Source: Chloroflexota bacterium (GTDB taxonomy: Bacteria > Chloroflexota > Dehalococcoidia > GIF9 > UBA5629). Taken from it: 12,484 bases of DNA. Under the pieces are notes generated by a model. That model was given only the letters and a program-made list of their open reading frames with translations. It was not told the DNA's origin and did no database searches. The position numbers and the translations under genes are program-made. Of this stretch, positions 12,257 through 12,484 are shown piece by piece. Every line of letters begins with the position of its first letter. Positions within the stretch are counted from its first letter, which is position 1. The stretch is taken from NCBI GenBank assembly GCA_026389635.1, contig JAPLHM010000169.1, positions 1-12,484 of the forward strand, given 5' to 3'.

Positions 12257-12484
12257 TTATTTCTTCTTTTTGCCTTTCTTGCCGCCCTTGAGCGTGGTAA
12301 CTTCTATTATCTGCGCCTGCGCCTGTATCTTGAGCGGCAGGCCCCAGATGCGGATAAAGCCGGCCGAATCGCTCTGGTCGAAAAGGTCGCCGCGGTCGTA
12401 GGTTGCCAGTTGGAAGCTGTAAAGCGAGTGAGGCGACTTGCGCCCTACGATGACGCAGTTGCCCCTGTGCATTTTGACCCTGAC
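12257..12484 (-). CDS. argG: Argininosuccinate synthase, C-terminal fragment (start beyond window)
   Basis: Argininosuccinate synthase joins citrulline and aspartate using ATP, the step before ArgH. Only the last 75 codons are in the window; the frame runs open through the right edge, so this is a window cut, not a broken gene. The visible part, VRVKMHRGNCVIVGRKSPHS then LYSFQLATYD and FIRIWGLPLKI, matches the conserved C-terminal region of ArgG (GNCxVVGRKSPxSLY, LATYD, GFIxIWGLP). The methionine at 12472 is internal. It ends in a lysine-rich tail, GGKKGKKKK, beyond the usual end of the family. The TAA stop is 18 nt before argH. Confidence 0.95.
   Translation of the reverse strand, partial: VRVKMHRGNCVIVGRKSPHSLYSFQLATYDRGDLFDQSDSAGFIRIWGLPLKIQAQAQIIEVTTLKGGKKGKKKK

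Noticed and set aside
1..12484. A novel defence, mobile or secondary-metabolite system
   Set aside because: Every long gene belongs to a well-known housekeeping family with intact motifs. No unexplained gene, transposase, integrase, toxin-antitoxin pair or tRNA attachment site was seen.

Overview
This is an ordinary bacterial chromosomal segment with tightly packed housekeeping genes. By eye it is moderately GC-rich, roughly the high fifties percent. It holds nine complete protein genes and two cut by the window edges. Gene content and order, together with short palindromic repeats of the TCATTGCGAGGAGCG...GCAATC and GTAGGGGCG...CGCCCCTAC types, suggest an uncultured member of the Chloroflexota, most likely a Dehalococcoidia-like lineage. 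That placement is inference from family resemblance, not a database result.

Left part (1-2957): a class I/II PLP aminotransferase on the + strand, missing only a few N-terminal residues at the left edge, meets an inositol monophosphatase-family gene head-on. Their stop codons abut inside a perfect 16-bp palindrome. The phosphatase gene overlaps the end of trpS by 8 bp, so trpS and the phosphatase form a small minus-strand unit.

Repeat island (2958-3280): this is the only stretch over 300 bases without a gene. It lies between the start of trpS and the end of argS. It holds several short palindromic repeats, one 59-bp palindrome sitting between two inverted copies of another family.

Middle (3281-9916, all minus strand): transcription runs fakA (DhaL/DegV-associated fatty acid kinase), degV (FakB-type fatty acid binding protein), recG, argS. 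Spacing is 19 to about 70 nt, so this looks like one operon. FakA and the DegV protein together would phosphorylate free fatty acids for phospholipid synthesis. RecG remodels stalled replication forks and argS charges tRNA-Arg. A plausible promoter sits just upstream of fakA. Divergent from it is rpmB (ribosomal protein L28, zinc-ribbon form, TTG start), which recalls the rpmB / yloV / recG neighbourhood of Firmicutes.

Right part (10189-12484, minus strand): argG (only the C-terminal end), argH and rpe are packed with an 18-nt gap and a 20-nt overlap. They form an arginine-biosynthesis unit (citrulline to argininosuccinate to arginine) with ribulose-phosphate 3-epimerase at its end. The rpe and rpmB stop codons overlap on opposite strands.

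I found no tRNA or rRNA gene, CRISPR array, transposase, prophage gene, defence system or evidently novel multi-gene system. The points worth a second look are the nested repeat island, the FakA/FakB/RecG cluster, two convergent gene pairs with no intergenic space, and a few local sequence deviations in otherwise standard enzymes.
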